From Gammaproteobacteria bacterium (GTDB lineage Bacteria > Pseudomonadota > Gammaproteobacteria > Steroidobacterales > Steroidobacteraceae), in NCBI GenBank assembly GCA_021773365.1, contig JAJFKF010000070.1:1-42360 (forward strand): 42,360 bases of DNA. Reading direction: 5' to 3'. How positions within the stretch are numbered: the first letter of the stretch is position 1; each line of letters opens with the position of its first letter. A program made the translations under genes and the position numbers. Shown one piece after another: positions 17,177 to 25,123 of the stretch. A model generated the notes under the pieces. It saw only the letters and a program-made list of their open reading frames with translations, searched no databases and was not told the DNA's origin.

Positions 17177-18535
17177 TCACTCACCCGCAATGGTCATTTC
17201 CCCCACCAGCATCGACCCGGCACGCACGCTCCCGCGCGCGTCCACGTCGCTCCCCGTGGCCACGATGCCGGCCAGCATCTCACGCAGGTCCCCCGCGATG
17301 GTGATCTCATGCACCGGGTATTGCAGGGTGCCGTTCTCCACCCAGTAGCCGGAGGCACCGCGCGAATAATCGCCGGTGACCGTGTTCACGCCCTGCCCCA
17401 TCAGCTCCGTCACCAGCAGCCCGGTGCCCATGCGCCGCAGCAGCGCCGCCTGGTCCTCGCCGCCGTGCGACAGCAGCAGGTTGTGCGTGCCGCCGGCATT
17501 GCCCGTGGTCTGCAGGCCCAGCTTGCGCGCCGAATAGGCGCTGAGCACATAACCCTGCAGCACCCCGTCACGCACCAGCTCGCGATCCTGCGTGGCCACG
17601 CCCTCCGCATCGAAGGGCGTGCTGCCCATGGCCTTGGGAATATGCGGCCGCTCGGAGAGCTGAACAAACGAGGGGAACACCGCCTGGCCCGAGGCATCGA
17701 GCAGGAAAGAAGACTTGCGATACTGACTGGAACCACTGATGGCGCCGAGAAAATGCCGCAGCAGCCCGCGCGCCATCTCCGGCGTGAACAGCACCGGCGC
17801 ACGGCGCGTGGACAGCCGTCGCGCGCCCAGCCGCGCCACCGCCCGCTCGGCGCTGCGCCGCCCCACCGCTGCAGCAGCCTCCAGCTCACGCCAGTCACGC
17901 GCCGTGGTGTACCAGGCCTCGCGCTGCATGTCCTCGCCTGCCACCGCCAGCACCGAACAACCCACCGCGTAATCCGTGGTGGCCAGGCTGCCAATGAAAC
18001 CGTGACTGTTACCGTACACATGCACGCCGTCGCGGGTGTTCACCGAGGCGCCTTCGGAATTTTTCACCCGCGCGTCAAACTGCAGCGCCGCCGCCTCGCA
18101 GGTGTGCGCAATCTCGATGGCCGCCTCGGGCGTCAGCGCCCAGGGATGCGAGAGCTGCAGATCCGGCACCGCTGTCGGCATCAGCGCCGCGTCAGCCAGT
18201 CCCGCGCAATCATCCGCCGCCGTGAAACGCGCGATGCTGCAGGCCTTCTCCACCGCCTCCCGGACCGCCTGCGGCGCCAGATCGCCCGTGCTGGCCGAGC
18301 CCTTGCGCAGGCCCTTGCCTTCCTGGAAGTACACGGTCACCGACAGGCCGCGGTCGCGCTGGTATTCCAGTGTTTCGACCTCGCCGAGGCGCACTGTGAC
18401 ACCGAGGCCGGTCTGGCGGCTGGCATCCACTTCGGCCTGGGCTGCGCCGGCGGCGCGGGCGGTATCGAGGGCCTGGGAGATGGTGTCGTGGAGGTCGGAG
18501 TGTGAAGACAGATCGATGGGCGGGGTTGTGGGCAT
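17177..18535 (-). CDS. pmbA: Metalloprotease-related protein PmbA/TldE
   Basis: This 452-residue protein is the TldE subunit of the TldD/TldE protease, which trims peptides such as microcin precursors. It begins with a typical N-terminal region (DTARAAGAAQAEVDASRQTG, then YQRDRGLSVTVYFQ). It has the C-terminal core RAPVLFTPEMARGLLRHFLG, LLLSHGGEDQ, GVNTVTGDYSRGASGYWVEN and GSMLVGEMTIAGE. Like other TldE proteins it lacks the HExxxH zinc motif, which its partner TldD (32184-33626) carries. In many gammaproteobacteria tldD and pmbA are close neighbours; here they are about 14 kb apart with accessory genes in between. Upstream codons to 18700 are in frame but overlap the BRO gene and look non-coding. 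Confidence 0.93.
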   Translation of the reverse strand: MPTTPPIDLSSHSDLHDTISQALDTARAAGAAQAEVDASRQTGLGVTVRLGEVETLEYQRDRGLSVTVYFQEGKGLRKGSASTGDLAPQAVREAVEKACSIARFTAADDCAGLADAALMPTAVPDLQLSHPWALTPEAAIEIAHTCEAAALQFDARVKNSEGASVNTRDGVHVYGNSHGFIGSLATTDYAVGCSVLAVAGEDMQREAWYTTARDWRELEAAAAVGRRSAERAVARLGARRLSTRRAPVLFTPEMARGLLRHFLGAISGSSQYRKSSFLLDASGQAVFPSFVQLSERPHIPKAMGSTPFDAEGVATQDRELVRDGVLQGYVLSAYSARKLGLQTTGNAGGTHNLLLSHGGEDQAALLRRMGTGLLVTELMGQGVNTVTGDYSRGASGYWVENGTLQYPVHEITIAGDLREMLAGIVATGSDVDARGSVRAGSMLVGEMTIAGE

Positions 18536-18606
18536 GGGGGACTGCTGTCGCGTAGGGAGAACGGATTCTAACGCACGGCTTGAGCCGCGAGCCGGCAGGG
18601 CATTGC

Positions 18607-19173
18607 TCATTCGCCCGGCGTGAGTCCGAACGCGGCCTTGTAAATTTCGGCGGTGAGGATGGCGTACTCCGGCTGCTCTCTGACACCGCGGGTCTTCCAC
18701 TGCTGGGCAAGCTCGTCGTGATTGGCGATGCCACGCATGCGCTTCTCGATCCAGGCGTCCGAATAGCCCTTGGCCTTGTACAGCGCGCGGGTGCGTTGCG
18801 TGGCGAGCTCAGGGTCCTCGATTTCCTGCACGCGTTCGTAACCCACCCTGGCCAGCCACAGCTTGAAGGGCTCAGCCTTGGGACTGGGGATGGACTGGAT
18901 CAGCCGGAAAAGCCCTTCGGTATTCCAGCACAGCGCCTTCTGTGGCCCGCCTGCGGTGGAGACCTCCAGGGAAAGGGGGGGGGCAATTTGCCCCCCCCCT
19001 TTAAATGCCTGAGTCAGAAGGGGATCCCGCCGGCGCATGTCCTTCAGATAGCCCTGCGGGTTGGCCGAATCCGTCAGGGCGGCCACCACGTCCGCGATGA
19101 CGAACCACCACTCCCCGTCATGGAAGGTCTTGCGGATTGCTTTCTGCTGGAACAGGGCGACGCGGGTTTCCAT
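18607..19173 (-). CDS. BRO-N domain protein, apparently C-terminally shortened
   Basis: This 188-residue protein has the BRO/KilA-type N-terminal domain found in phage antirepressors and many chromosomal relatives: VALFQQKAIRKTFHDGEWWF, VIADVVAALTDSANPQGYL, IQSIPSPKAEPFKLWLARVG and YERVQEIEDPELA. The start ATG at 19173 gives the normal family start (METRVALFQ). The frame stops at AFGLTPGE, where, from my knowledge of the family, relatives usually continue for some 80-100 more residues, so the C-terminal half is probably lost. A 31-nt perfect palindrome of nine G and nine C lies in the coding sequence (18972-19002). The function is unknown; such domains bind DNA in phage regulators. Confidence 0.75.
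   Translation of the reverse strand: METRVALFQQKAIRKTFHDGEWWFVIADVVAALTDSANPQGYLKDMRRRDPLLTQAFKGGGQIAPPLSLEVSTAGGPQKALCWNTEGLFRLIQSIPSPKAEPFKLWLARVGYERVQEIEDPELATQRTRALYKAKGYSDAWIEKRMRGIANHDELAQQWKTRGVREQPEYAILTAEIYKAAFGLTPGE
18972..19002. repeat. G9/C9 perfect hairpin inside the BRO-N gene
   Basis: Fifteen-base arms (AAA, nine G, CAA and its complement) surround a single central T. On the coding strand the segment encodes KGGGQIAPPL, a conserved glycine-rich turn of the family, so the tract lies in a functional part of the gene. Runs of nine identical bases are prone to slippage, and the hairpin could stall polymerase or form in the message. Confidence 0.9.
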
Positions 19174-19289
19174 GGCGCCTCCGATGGCGTAGTACGGCCT
19201 GTATATTCGTCCAGCTCCGAGGAAATCGCAACCTGTCTCGACGATCCGGAATCGCCGTCCGAGACACCGCCGCCCCGGCGGAACACCAC

Positions 19290-19583
19290 ACGCGCAGGCG
19301 CCGCGCGCTGAATGCCTCCTCCGCGGCGAACAACCGTAACCGAGCTCCAGCAGGGAGGGGAACCGGCACGAGTCCTCGGCTATGTGGTGGCCGTGCAGCG
19401 TGGTGCGATGGCTTTGCCACTCCTCGCTGAGGACATCGGCGCGCAAGTCGTCACTACCGGCCAGCATCTCCAGCGCCGCAGCGAAGCGAGCAGGATCGCG
19501 CCACAGGCCGCCGCGGGACATCAGCAGCAGGGTGGCGGGACAGGCTGTGTTGTCGTCGTTGAGGAATTTAGGGCGGTGGACAT
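19290..19583 (-). pseudogene. Hemerythrin-like protein remnant, frameshifted and truncated
   Basis: Reading leftward, an ATG at 19583 gives MSTAL. A single-base deletion in the CTAAATTC stretch then moves the frame, after which KFLNDDNTACPATLLLM, RFAAALEMLAGSDDLRADVL and HRTTLHGHHIAEDSCRFPSL follow. The HHxxED pattern with spaced histidines is that of hemerythrin/HHE cation-binding proteins. Similarity fades after about LLELGY, near 19290, and the rest of the gene is replaced by the region leading into the BRO-N gene. The 5' flank is also cut short: the STAND gene starts 21 bp away. The stretch 19174-19290 holds no other gene that I can support. Confidence 0.55.
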
Positions 19584-19604
19584 GACGGGATCATAGGGAC
19601 GCGA

Positions 19605-22367
19605 ATGGCGGTATATGGAGCAACGATGATTGACGGCATATTGCGGGCTGTGGTCTATTCGAATCAATATGATAGGGATGCGCTGGACGGGATATACCGC
19701 AGCTCTGCGGTCTACTTCCCGGGCATCACCGGGTCAAGGAGCCAACAAATCATGAGCGCTGGACCACTCAAAGACAGGATGCGCGCGCGAACAGCCTTTG
19801 ATAGAGATGAAGGCGACATAGCGTATTTCTACGCTTTGATGCTAGAGCTTGAATATCTGACGAAGTTGGTTGTGGCAGGCGTCGTTTCCTGCCTTGGAGA
19901 TGATGCTGATCGGAGCCGCTATTCACTCGAATATTCTCTAGTTCGAGCGAACAGCCTCGGAGATTGGGTAGGAATTCTGCAATCTGCATTGACGGGTCCT
20001 CCCGCACAATTTTTTCGACCGCAGACAACACATATTTCACGGGAATTGACCGAAAGAGTTTCCCAGGATGACTGGAGGTTCGCTGCTGTCAAGAACGTTG
20101 CTGATGTGGCCGCAAGATTAAGGTTGGATGCTCAAGTCGGAACCAAGGTATCACTGAGACAATTTTTCGAACTCTCCACCGCCGTTAGGAATCGAACTCG
20201 TGGGCATGGGGCCATAACAAGTGGCGAGAGCTCTGCACTTTGCCCATGGCTGGACAATGCAATAAGTCTCTTCTGGGAAAACTCTCAACTATTCAAGCAT
20301 CACTGGGCATCCCTGCATCGAAATCTCTCCGGAAAATACCGCGCTTCACCTCTTCTTGGTTCTTGCGAGCAGTTTGAGTACCTAAAGAAGTCAAAGGATG
20401 TTGCCCTTGACAATGGAACATATATCTACGTTGATACGCTACAACAGATCCCGATCATCTTTAGCAACGCAAGCGTAGACGACGTTTTTGTTCCAAATGG
20501 AAATTTCAAGTCGGACGAATTTGAAACCATTTCTCTAATTACTAACGAGGTGGCCCGAAGGGATGGAACGGCCTGGTCGACACCGCCAGGTAGATTGCCG
20601 GCAAGCCACACCGAAGGGCACACAAGGCTAGATCAGCTGGGCAATACGTTTACAAATCTCCCCGAAGTAGCGCGCGGTAATGTCCCGCGCGAGCAGTTGG
20701 AGCACGCATTGCGGGAAGAGCTGCTTCAGCTGGAAAGACACCCGATCATAACGCTCACGGGTCCCGGGGGCATTGGAAAAACCACACTAACGCTCGTGGT
20801 GGTTGAGTCGCTGGCAAAATCGGCGAAGTGCCCATACGACGTCGTTCTTTGGATGAGTTCTAGGGACGTCGATCTTCTCGACACTGGTCCGAAAGCCGTA
20901 AGCCCTAAAGTTGTGACTAAGGATGCAATCGCAAGGGCAGCAGTCGAGTTGCTTGACCCTGCAGGTTGCCGAGAAAAAGGGTTCAATCATCAAGACTATT
21001 TCGAGCGCTGCCTCGCTTCGGGCGCCGCTGGACCGACCTTACTAATATTGGATAACTTCGAAACCTTAGAGGACCCGGTTGAGATCTTCCGATGGATAGA
21101 CCTGCACCTTCGCCATCCCAATAAAGTATTAATCACAACGAGATTTCGTGACTTTAAGGGAGACTTTCCCCTAGAAATTTCTGGGATGACCGATCCTGAG
21201 GCGGAGAAGTTGATATTCCAAGAATCACAACGACTCGACATACACGAAGTAATCACAAGTAGCTACGCGCAGAAGCTAATTGATGAGTCCGACGGCCATC
21301 CTTATGTCATAAAGATTCTATTGGGGCAGGTTGCGAAGGAGAGACGCATAGTTTCCCCTGAACGCATTATTGCAAGTGCTGATCAGATGTTACTGTCACT
21401 TTTCGAACGCACCTACTCAGGCCTTAGTCCGGCCGGGCAAAGGATTTTCTTGCTGCTCTCCAGCTGGCGTTCTTTCATACCTGCGATAGCAGTTGAAGCC
21501 GTTTCACTTCGCCCAGAGAACGAGCGGTTCAACGTCTCTGCGGCGATTGAAGAACTGCGGAGATATTCATTTGTTGATGAGGTCGTCAATGACGAGGAGA
21601 GCCAGGTCTTTGTCGGCGTACCGCTAGCCGCCGCGAGTTTTGGGCGCCGGAAGCTCGAGGCGAGCCCGTACAAAGTCGCCGTCGAACTTGATCGAAAGAT
21701 TCTCTTGGAATTCGGAGCCGGCGACCGAGAATCATCACGTCAGGGCGTAATGCCGAGGATTGACCGACTGGTACATGCGGTTGCTACACGCGCGAGTGAG
21801 GACCCTCAGGCTCTTGAGCAGTTCTTGCCAATTCTGGAGTATCTCGGGACCAAGGTGCCTGAGGCATTCTTGCGCGTTGCCAGGTTGATTTCTGAATTGC
21901 CTAGCGACCCCGATAATGGCCGTATCAAGGGGTATTTGCGCCGTTATCTTGAGAGTTCCGAAATAGCTGAACGGGAAAGGGCTTGGTATTGGATCGCAGA
22001 TATCTGCCATGCAGAGGAGGATGCATTGGGAGAGGTTCATGCTTTGTCGGAAGTGGCCATGCTCCCGACGGCAGGCGCAGGATCAATTGGACACATTGCC
22101 AACCGGCTGAACAACAAGCTTCGCGAACTAAAGGCGCGCGGGATCGGAGAGGCTTGGTCGAGCGAGGTCCAAGAGTTAATTGAGCGGGTTGCCGAGAAGA
22201 TGCAGTCGTATCTCACTGATCTCGATTCAACGGATTGCTCAAGACTAGCTTGGTTGTTTCTGAATATAGGCAAAGCAGATCGCGCACTTGATATCGCTAG
22301 ACAGGGGTTGAAGAAGGATCGACATAATGAGCATTGCATTCGCCTGGCGGAACGCCTGGGGAAGTAA
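19605..22367 (+). CDS. HEPN-like plus STAND (NB-ARC) NTPase, candidate defence protein
   Basis: This 920-residue protein is visibly lower in GC than its neighbours. The N-terminal 240 residues are helical and include LEYLTKLVVAGVVSCLG and STAVRNRTRGHGAITSG. The RNRTRGH at 195-201 fits the RNx4H form of the HEPN ribonuclease motif. A linking domain follows (RNLSGKYRASPLLG to about 330). The STAND motor has Walker A GPGGIGKTTL (386-395), Walker B LLILDNFE (479-486), the sensor LITTRFRDF (509-517) and the GLPL-like DGHPYVIKILLG (563-574). The C-terminal 350 residues are helical repeats of TPR type ending in LNIGKADRALDIARQGLKKD. STAND proteins with nuclease-type N-termini commonly sense phage products and kill the cell; that role here is inference. 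A second start at ATG 19626 has GGAG five bases upstream. Confidence 0.8.
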   Translation: MAVYGATMIDGILRAVVYSNQYDRDALDGIYRSSAVYFPGITGSRSQQIMSAGPLKDRMRARTAFDRDEGDIAYFYALMLELEYLTKLVVAGVVSCLGDDADRSRYSLEYSLVRANSLGDWVGILQSALTGPPAQFFRPQTTHISRELTERVSQDDWRFAAVKNVADVAARLRLDAQVGTKVSLRQFFELSTAVRNRTRGHGAITSGESSALCPWLDNAISLFWENSQLFKHHWASLHRNLSGKYRASPLLGSCEQFEYLKKSKDVALDNGTYIYVDTLQQIPIIFSNASVDDVFVPNGNFKSDEFETISLITNEVARRDGTAWSTPPGRLPASHTEGHTRLDQLGNTFTNLPEVARGNVPREQLEHALREELLQLERHPIITLTGPGGIGKTTLTLVVVESLAKSAKCPYDVVLWMSSRDVDLLDTGPKAVSPKVVTKDAIARAAVELLDPAGCREKGFNHQDYFERCLASGAAGPTLLILDNFETLEDPVEIFRWIDLHLRHPNKVLITTRFRDFKGDFPLEISGMTDPEAEKLIFQESQRLDIHEVITSSYAQKLIDESDGHPYVIKILLGQVAKERRIVSPERIIASADQMLLSLFERTYSGLSPAGQRIFLLLSSWRSFIPAIAVEAVSLRPENERFNVSAAIEELRRYSFVDEVVNDEESQVFVGVPLAAASFGRRKLEASPYKVAVELDRKILLEFGAGDRESSRQGVMPRIDRLVHAVATRASEDPQALEQFLPILEYLGTKVPEAFLRVARLISELPSDPDNGRIKGYLRRYLESSEIAERERAWYWIADICHAEEDALGEVHALSEVAMLPTAGAGSIGHIANRLNNKLRELKARGIGEAWSSEVQELIERVAEKMQSYLTDLDSTDCSRLAWLFLNIGKADRALDIARQGLKKDRHNEHCIRLAERLGK

Positions 22368-22531
22368 TCCCCCCCGCAAATTGGCCAGGCCAACACCCTG
22401 CGTCAGATCGAGGATTTCTACGGAAAGCCGCAGGGGCACGATGTGATCAAGGAGGCAACGATCTCGAGTCGCGCGAAGACGCTTTACTTCGCTATCAACT
22501 ATGAGCGGGGTATCGCCTTCGCACGATTCAA
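22368..22531 (+). pseudogene. 5'-truncated gene fragment, left half of IS-split gene
   Basis: Directly after the STAND stop codon an open stretch encodes QIGQANTLRQIEDFYGKPQ, ATISSRAKTLYFAINYERG and IAFARF, with no start codon. It is cut at 22531 by the IS66 element and continues at 24887 as NAYQKANGTWIATSFFFHTE. Joined across the 8-bp target duplication the frame is continuous to TAG at 24983, which shows that the gene was one piece before transposition. The 5' end had probably been lost already, at the junction with the STAND gene. The family is not recognised. Confidence 0.75.
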
Positions 22532-22553
22532 GTAAGCGATCAGGTAAGTACGT
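22532..22553 (+). repeat. IS66 left inverted repeat
   Basis: A 22-bp terminal repeat, the perfect complement of 24857-24878. The adjoining left target duplication is CGATTCAA at 22524-22531. Confidence 0.97.
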
Positions 22554-22616
22554 TCTTCCGATGACCTGACGCCCCGCGCATGCTGCATGCCTCCAACGAC
22601 GTCGGGGAGGTGGACC

Positions 22617-22961
22617 ATGTCGAGTGAAGGGCTGAGCGAACGGGAACAGCAGATCATCATCCATCTTGAGCGGGCGCAGAGCCTGGATGTCTCGCTGAAG
22701 GAATACGCCGAGGCGTACTCGCTGGATGTACGGGACCTGTATTACGGCAAAAGCCAGCTGGTGAAGAAAGGCGTTCTCCCAGGGCGGGCGGCCAGCGACG
22801 GTGCGGAGGAGTTTGTCGCCGTCCGGGTGGCGCCGAGCGCGCGAGCCGCGGTGGGTTGCCGCATGACACACCCGAGCGGCTGGACCATCGAGTTTGCCGG
22901 CATCCCCGAACCGAGCTGGATCAATGCCCTGATGGCCGGAGCGGCCGATGCTGCGGCCTGA
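22617..22961 (+). CDS. tnpA: IS66 accessory protein TnpA
   Basis: This is a 114-residue protein of the first IS66 reading frame. The ATG at 22617 has a strong GGGGAGG six bases upstream. The N-terminal half is a helix-turn-helix-type region (REQQIIIHLERAQSLDVSL, then YAEAYSLDVRDLYYGKSQL), as in other IS66 TnpA proteins. The C-terminal half ends in SGWTIEFAGIPEPSWINALM, the conserved PxxxWxxxL-type motif that precedes tnpB. It overlaps tnpB by 14 bases. TnpA is needed for transposition, but its exact role is not settled. Confidence 0.92.
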   Translation: MSSEGLSEREQQIIIHLERAQSLDVSLKEYAEAYSLDVRDLYYGKSQLVKKGVLPGRAASDGAEEFVAVRVAPSARAAVGCRMTHPSGWTIEFAGIPEPSWINALMAGAADAAA

Positions 22962-23307
22962 TCCGGGCATCGAGCGGGTCTTCCTGTATCGCAAGCCGGT
23001 GGACATGAGGAAGCAGATGGATGGCCTGGCCATCATCGTGCGCGAAGTGCTCAACTCCGATCCGCTCTCAGGCCACCTGTATATCTTCACCAACCGCCGG
23101 CGAGACAAGCTGAAGATGCTGCTATGGGACAAGACCGGATTTATCGTCTGGTACAAGCGGCTGGAACAGCATCGCTTCCCGTGGCCGAAGCGGGTGGATA
23201 TCGACACGCTCACCCTCACCGGACAGCAGCTGAGCTGGCTTTTGGATGGCGTTGATGTGTGGCGGATGAAGCCGCACGATGAGTTGAGGTTTTTGTTTGC
23301 CAGTTGA
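22948..23307 (+). CDS. tnpB: IS66 accessory protein TnpB
   Basis: This 119-residue protein is the highly conserved IS66 Orf2. Its signature is VFLYRKPVDMRKQMDGLAII followed by HLYIFTNRRRDKLKMLLWDK and GFIVWYKRLEQHRFPWP. It overlaps tnpA by 14 bases and is followed at once by tnpC, so the three proteins are made from one message. The protein is required for transposition in IS66 relatives, with unknown biochemical function. Confidence 0.95.
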   Translation: MLRPDPGIERVFLYRKPVDMRKQMDGLAIIVREVLNSDPLSGHLYIFTNRRRDKLKMLLWDKTGFIVWYKRLEQHRFPWPKRVDIDTLTLTGQQLSWLLDGVDVWRMKPHDELRFLFAS

Positions 23308-23342
23308 TGTTTGTTTGCCCGCGACGCGGTATAATCGCGCTC

Positions 23343-24818
23343 GTGCAGACTCTGCCCGAAACTCTTCCCGAAGCCCACGCGCGCATCACGCAACTGGAGC
23401 AGCAGCTCGCCTGGTACCAGCACCAGTTCCACGGCCGCTCCTCGGAGAAACAGCCTCGCGAGAGTTCGCCTGATCAGGCACGCCTGTTCGATGAGGCTGA
23501 AGAGCACGCCGTGGAGGAGGTGCAGCCTGCAGCCCTCATCCGTCAGCATCGGCGCGGTAAGCCCGGCAGCAAGGCCATCTCCAAAGATCTGCCGCGCGTG
23601 ATCGTGCCGTACGACATCCCGGAAGCCGAGAAGGTCTGCCCGCACGATGGCACCGCGCTGGAACGGATGGAACCGGAAAGCAGTGAGCAGCTGGACATCG
23701 TGCCAGGCAAAGTGCGCGTGCTGGTGCACCAGCGCTACAAATACGTCTGTCCGTGCTGCCGCACCGGTGTGAAGATCGCCCCGGTCCCGCCGCACATCCT
23801 GCCCAAGAGCAAAGCCTCTGCCTCTCTGCTGGCGCACGTGGTGACCGCCAAGTACGTGGATGCGATGCCGCTGTATCGTCAGGAAGCCCAGCTTGAACGT
23901 ATGGGCGTGCAACTGCCGCGCTCGAGCATGGCTACCTGGATGGTCAAGCTCGGTGCGCAGGCGGTGGTGCCCATCATCAACCTGCTGCATGAGCAACTGC
24001 TCGCAGAGCCCCTGGTGCTGATGGACGAGACGCCGCTGCAAGTGGTGATGAGCAAGAAATCCACGCATTACATCTGGGTGCGTGCAGCAGGACCGCCAGG
24101 TCGGCGCATCGTCTTGTTCGAGCATGACCCTTCCCGCGGCGGGGCGGTGCCGCGACGACTCCTGGAAGGCTATAAAGGCATCCTGGTCACGGACGGCTAT
24201 GAAGCATACAACTCGGTCGCAGCGCAGTACGGCCTCATCCACGCCGGCTGCTGGACGCACGCGCGACGCGGCTTCGATGCGGCGCGCAAGCTCCTGCCCG
24301 ATCCGCAGTCCCGATCCCGCGCCGGCATTGCGCTCGAGCTGATCGGAAAACTCTACCTCATCGAGCGGGGACTGAAGGAAGCGAGCAACGAGGAACGGCT
24401 CGCCGTGCGCAGAAAACGCAGCGCCGCCATCGTGCAGGAGCTGCGTGCCTGGCTCGACGGCATGATCGCAGCTGTGCTGCCTCAAAGCCCACTCGGCAAG
24501 GCCGTGCGCTACACGCTGGAGCAATGGAACAAACTGATCGTGTTCCTCGATCACGGGGATGTGCCGCTCGATACCAACCGCGTGGAGAACGCAATCCGGC
24601 CGTTCGTGATCGGCCGCAAGAACTGGCTCTTCTCACACACTGCCAAGGGCGCCACTGCCAGCGCGAACCTCTACTCGCTGGTGGAGACGGCGAAAGCCAA
24701 CGGCCTGGAACCGCACGCCTACCTCACCCATCTGTTCGCCGAGTTGCCGAAGGCCACCACGCTCGCTGACTTCGAAGCGTTGCTGCCCTGGAACGCCCGC
24801 CCATCCCTGAACGGCTGA
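23343..24818 (+). CDS. tnpC: IS66 transposase TnpC (DDE)
   Basis: This 491-residue transposase starts with a leucine-rich helix (RITQLEQQLAWYQHQFHGRS, with SEKQ). A four-cysteine zinc region follows, with VCPHDG and YVCPCCRTG. The DDE core is LVLMDETPLQVV, then VTDGYEAY, then the glutamate motif NRVENAIRPFVIGRKNWLF, with GCWTHARRGF between. It ends with the conserved SLVETAKANGLEPHAYL. I chose GTG at 23343 because it gives the usual N-terminus; an ATG at 23304 overlapping tnpB is in frame and possible. All catalytic motifs are present, so it is probably active. Confidence 0.93.
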   Translation: MQTLPETLPEAHARITQLEQQLAWYQHQFHGRSSEKQPRESSPDQARLFDEAEEHAVEEVQPAALIRQHRRGKPGSKAISKDLPRVIVPYDIPEAEKVCPHDGTALERMEPESSEQLDIVPGKVRVLVHQRYKYVCPCCRTGVKIAPVPPHILPKSKASASLLAHVVTAKYVDAMPLYRQEAQLERMGVQLPRSSMATWMVKLGAQAVVPIINLLHEQLLAEPLVLMDETPLQVVMSKKSTHYIWVRAAGPPGRRIVLFEHDPSRGGAVPRRLLEGYKGILVTDGYEAYNSVAAQYGLIHAGCWTHARRGFDAARKLLPDPQSRSRAGIALELIGKLYLIERGLKEASNEERLAVRRKRSAAIVQELRAWLDGMIAAVLPQSPLGKAVRYTLEQWNKLIVFLDHGDVPLDTNRVENAIRPFVIGRKNWLFSHTAKGATASANLYSLVETAKANGLEPHAYLTHLFAELPKATTLADFEALLPWNARPSLNG

Positions 24819-24856
24819 TCGGAACCTGGCAGACGGCCCGGCCGGCCACCCCGGCT

Positions 24857-24878
24857 ACGTACTTACCTGATCGCTTAC
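24857..24878 (-). repeat. IS66 right inverted repeat
   Basis: A 22-bp terminal repeat, the perfect complement of the left end at 22532-22553. The right target duplication is CGATTCAA at 24879-24886. Confidence 0.97.
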
Positions 24879-24886
24879 CGATTCAA

Positions 24887-24983
24887 TGCCTACCAGAAGG
24901 CTAACGGGACGTGGATTGCCACGAGCTTCTTTTTTCACACCGAAGCCCCGCAGGTGTTTCCTCCATCGCTGCTGGGAGAATAG
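24887..24983 (+). pseudogene. Right half of the IS66-split gene
   Basis: This is the continuation of the fragment at 22368-22531: NAYQKANGTWIATSFFFHTE then APQVFPPSLLGE and a TAG stop. The pre-insertion frame is restored by removing the IS and one copy of CGATTCAA. The 140 bp after it, up to 25123, contain no gene that I can support. Confidence 0.75.
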
Positions 24984-25123
24984 AGGCAGCGCGGGATGCG
25001 GGGCACGGCTTTCCGTATCAAACCCCCATCAATCTGTATCTGCGAGACAAGGCGGCGCGGCATTGGCGTCCGGATACCTTCGGTCAGGGCACCGGTTCCA
25101 GCGAAGAGGCAACCTGTTTGCGA

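Larger units (their letters stand above)
22532..24878 (+). mobile_element. Complete IS66-family insertion sequence
   Basis: The element is 2347 bp with perfect 22-bp terminal inverted repeats (GTAAGCGATCAGGTAAGTAC followed by GT) at 22532-22553 and 24857-24878. It is flanked by an 8-bp target duplication, CGATTCAA, at 22524-22531 and 24879-24886; eight bases is the IS66 standard. It carries tnpA, tnpB and tnpC in the usual order, all intact. Intact ends, target repeats and genes point to a recent insertion that may still be mobile. Confidence 0.97.

Noticed and set aside
18972-22385. Similar GCAAATTG next to C/G runs in the BRO-N gene and just after the STAND gene, as a possible island border repeat
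   Set aside because: Only about ten bases match, the runs differ in orientation, and the BRO-N copy is a conserved coding turn, so chance is likelier.
22245-24554. Open frame of about 770 codons on the minus strand across the IS66 element
   Set aside because: It crosses the IS border and lies antisense to three recognisable IS66 genes, so it cannot be an evolved gene.
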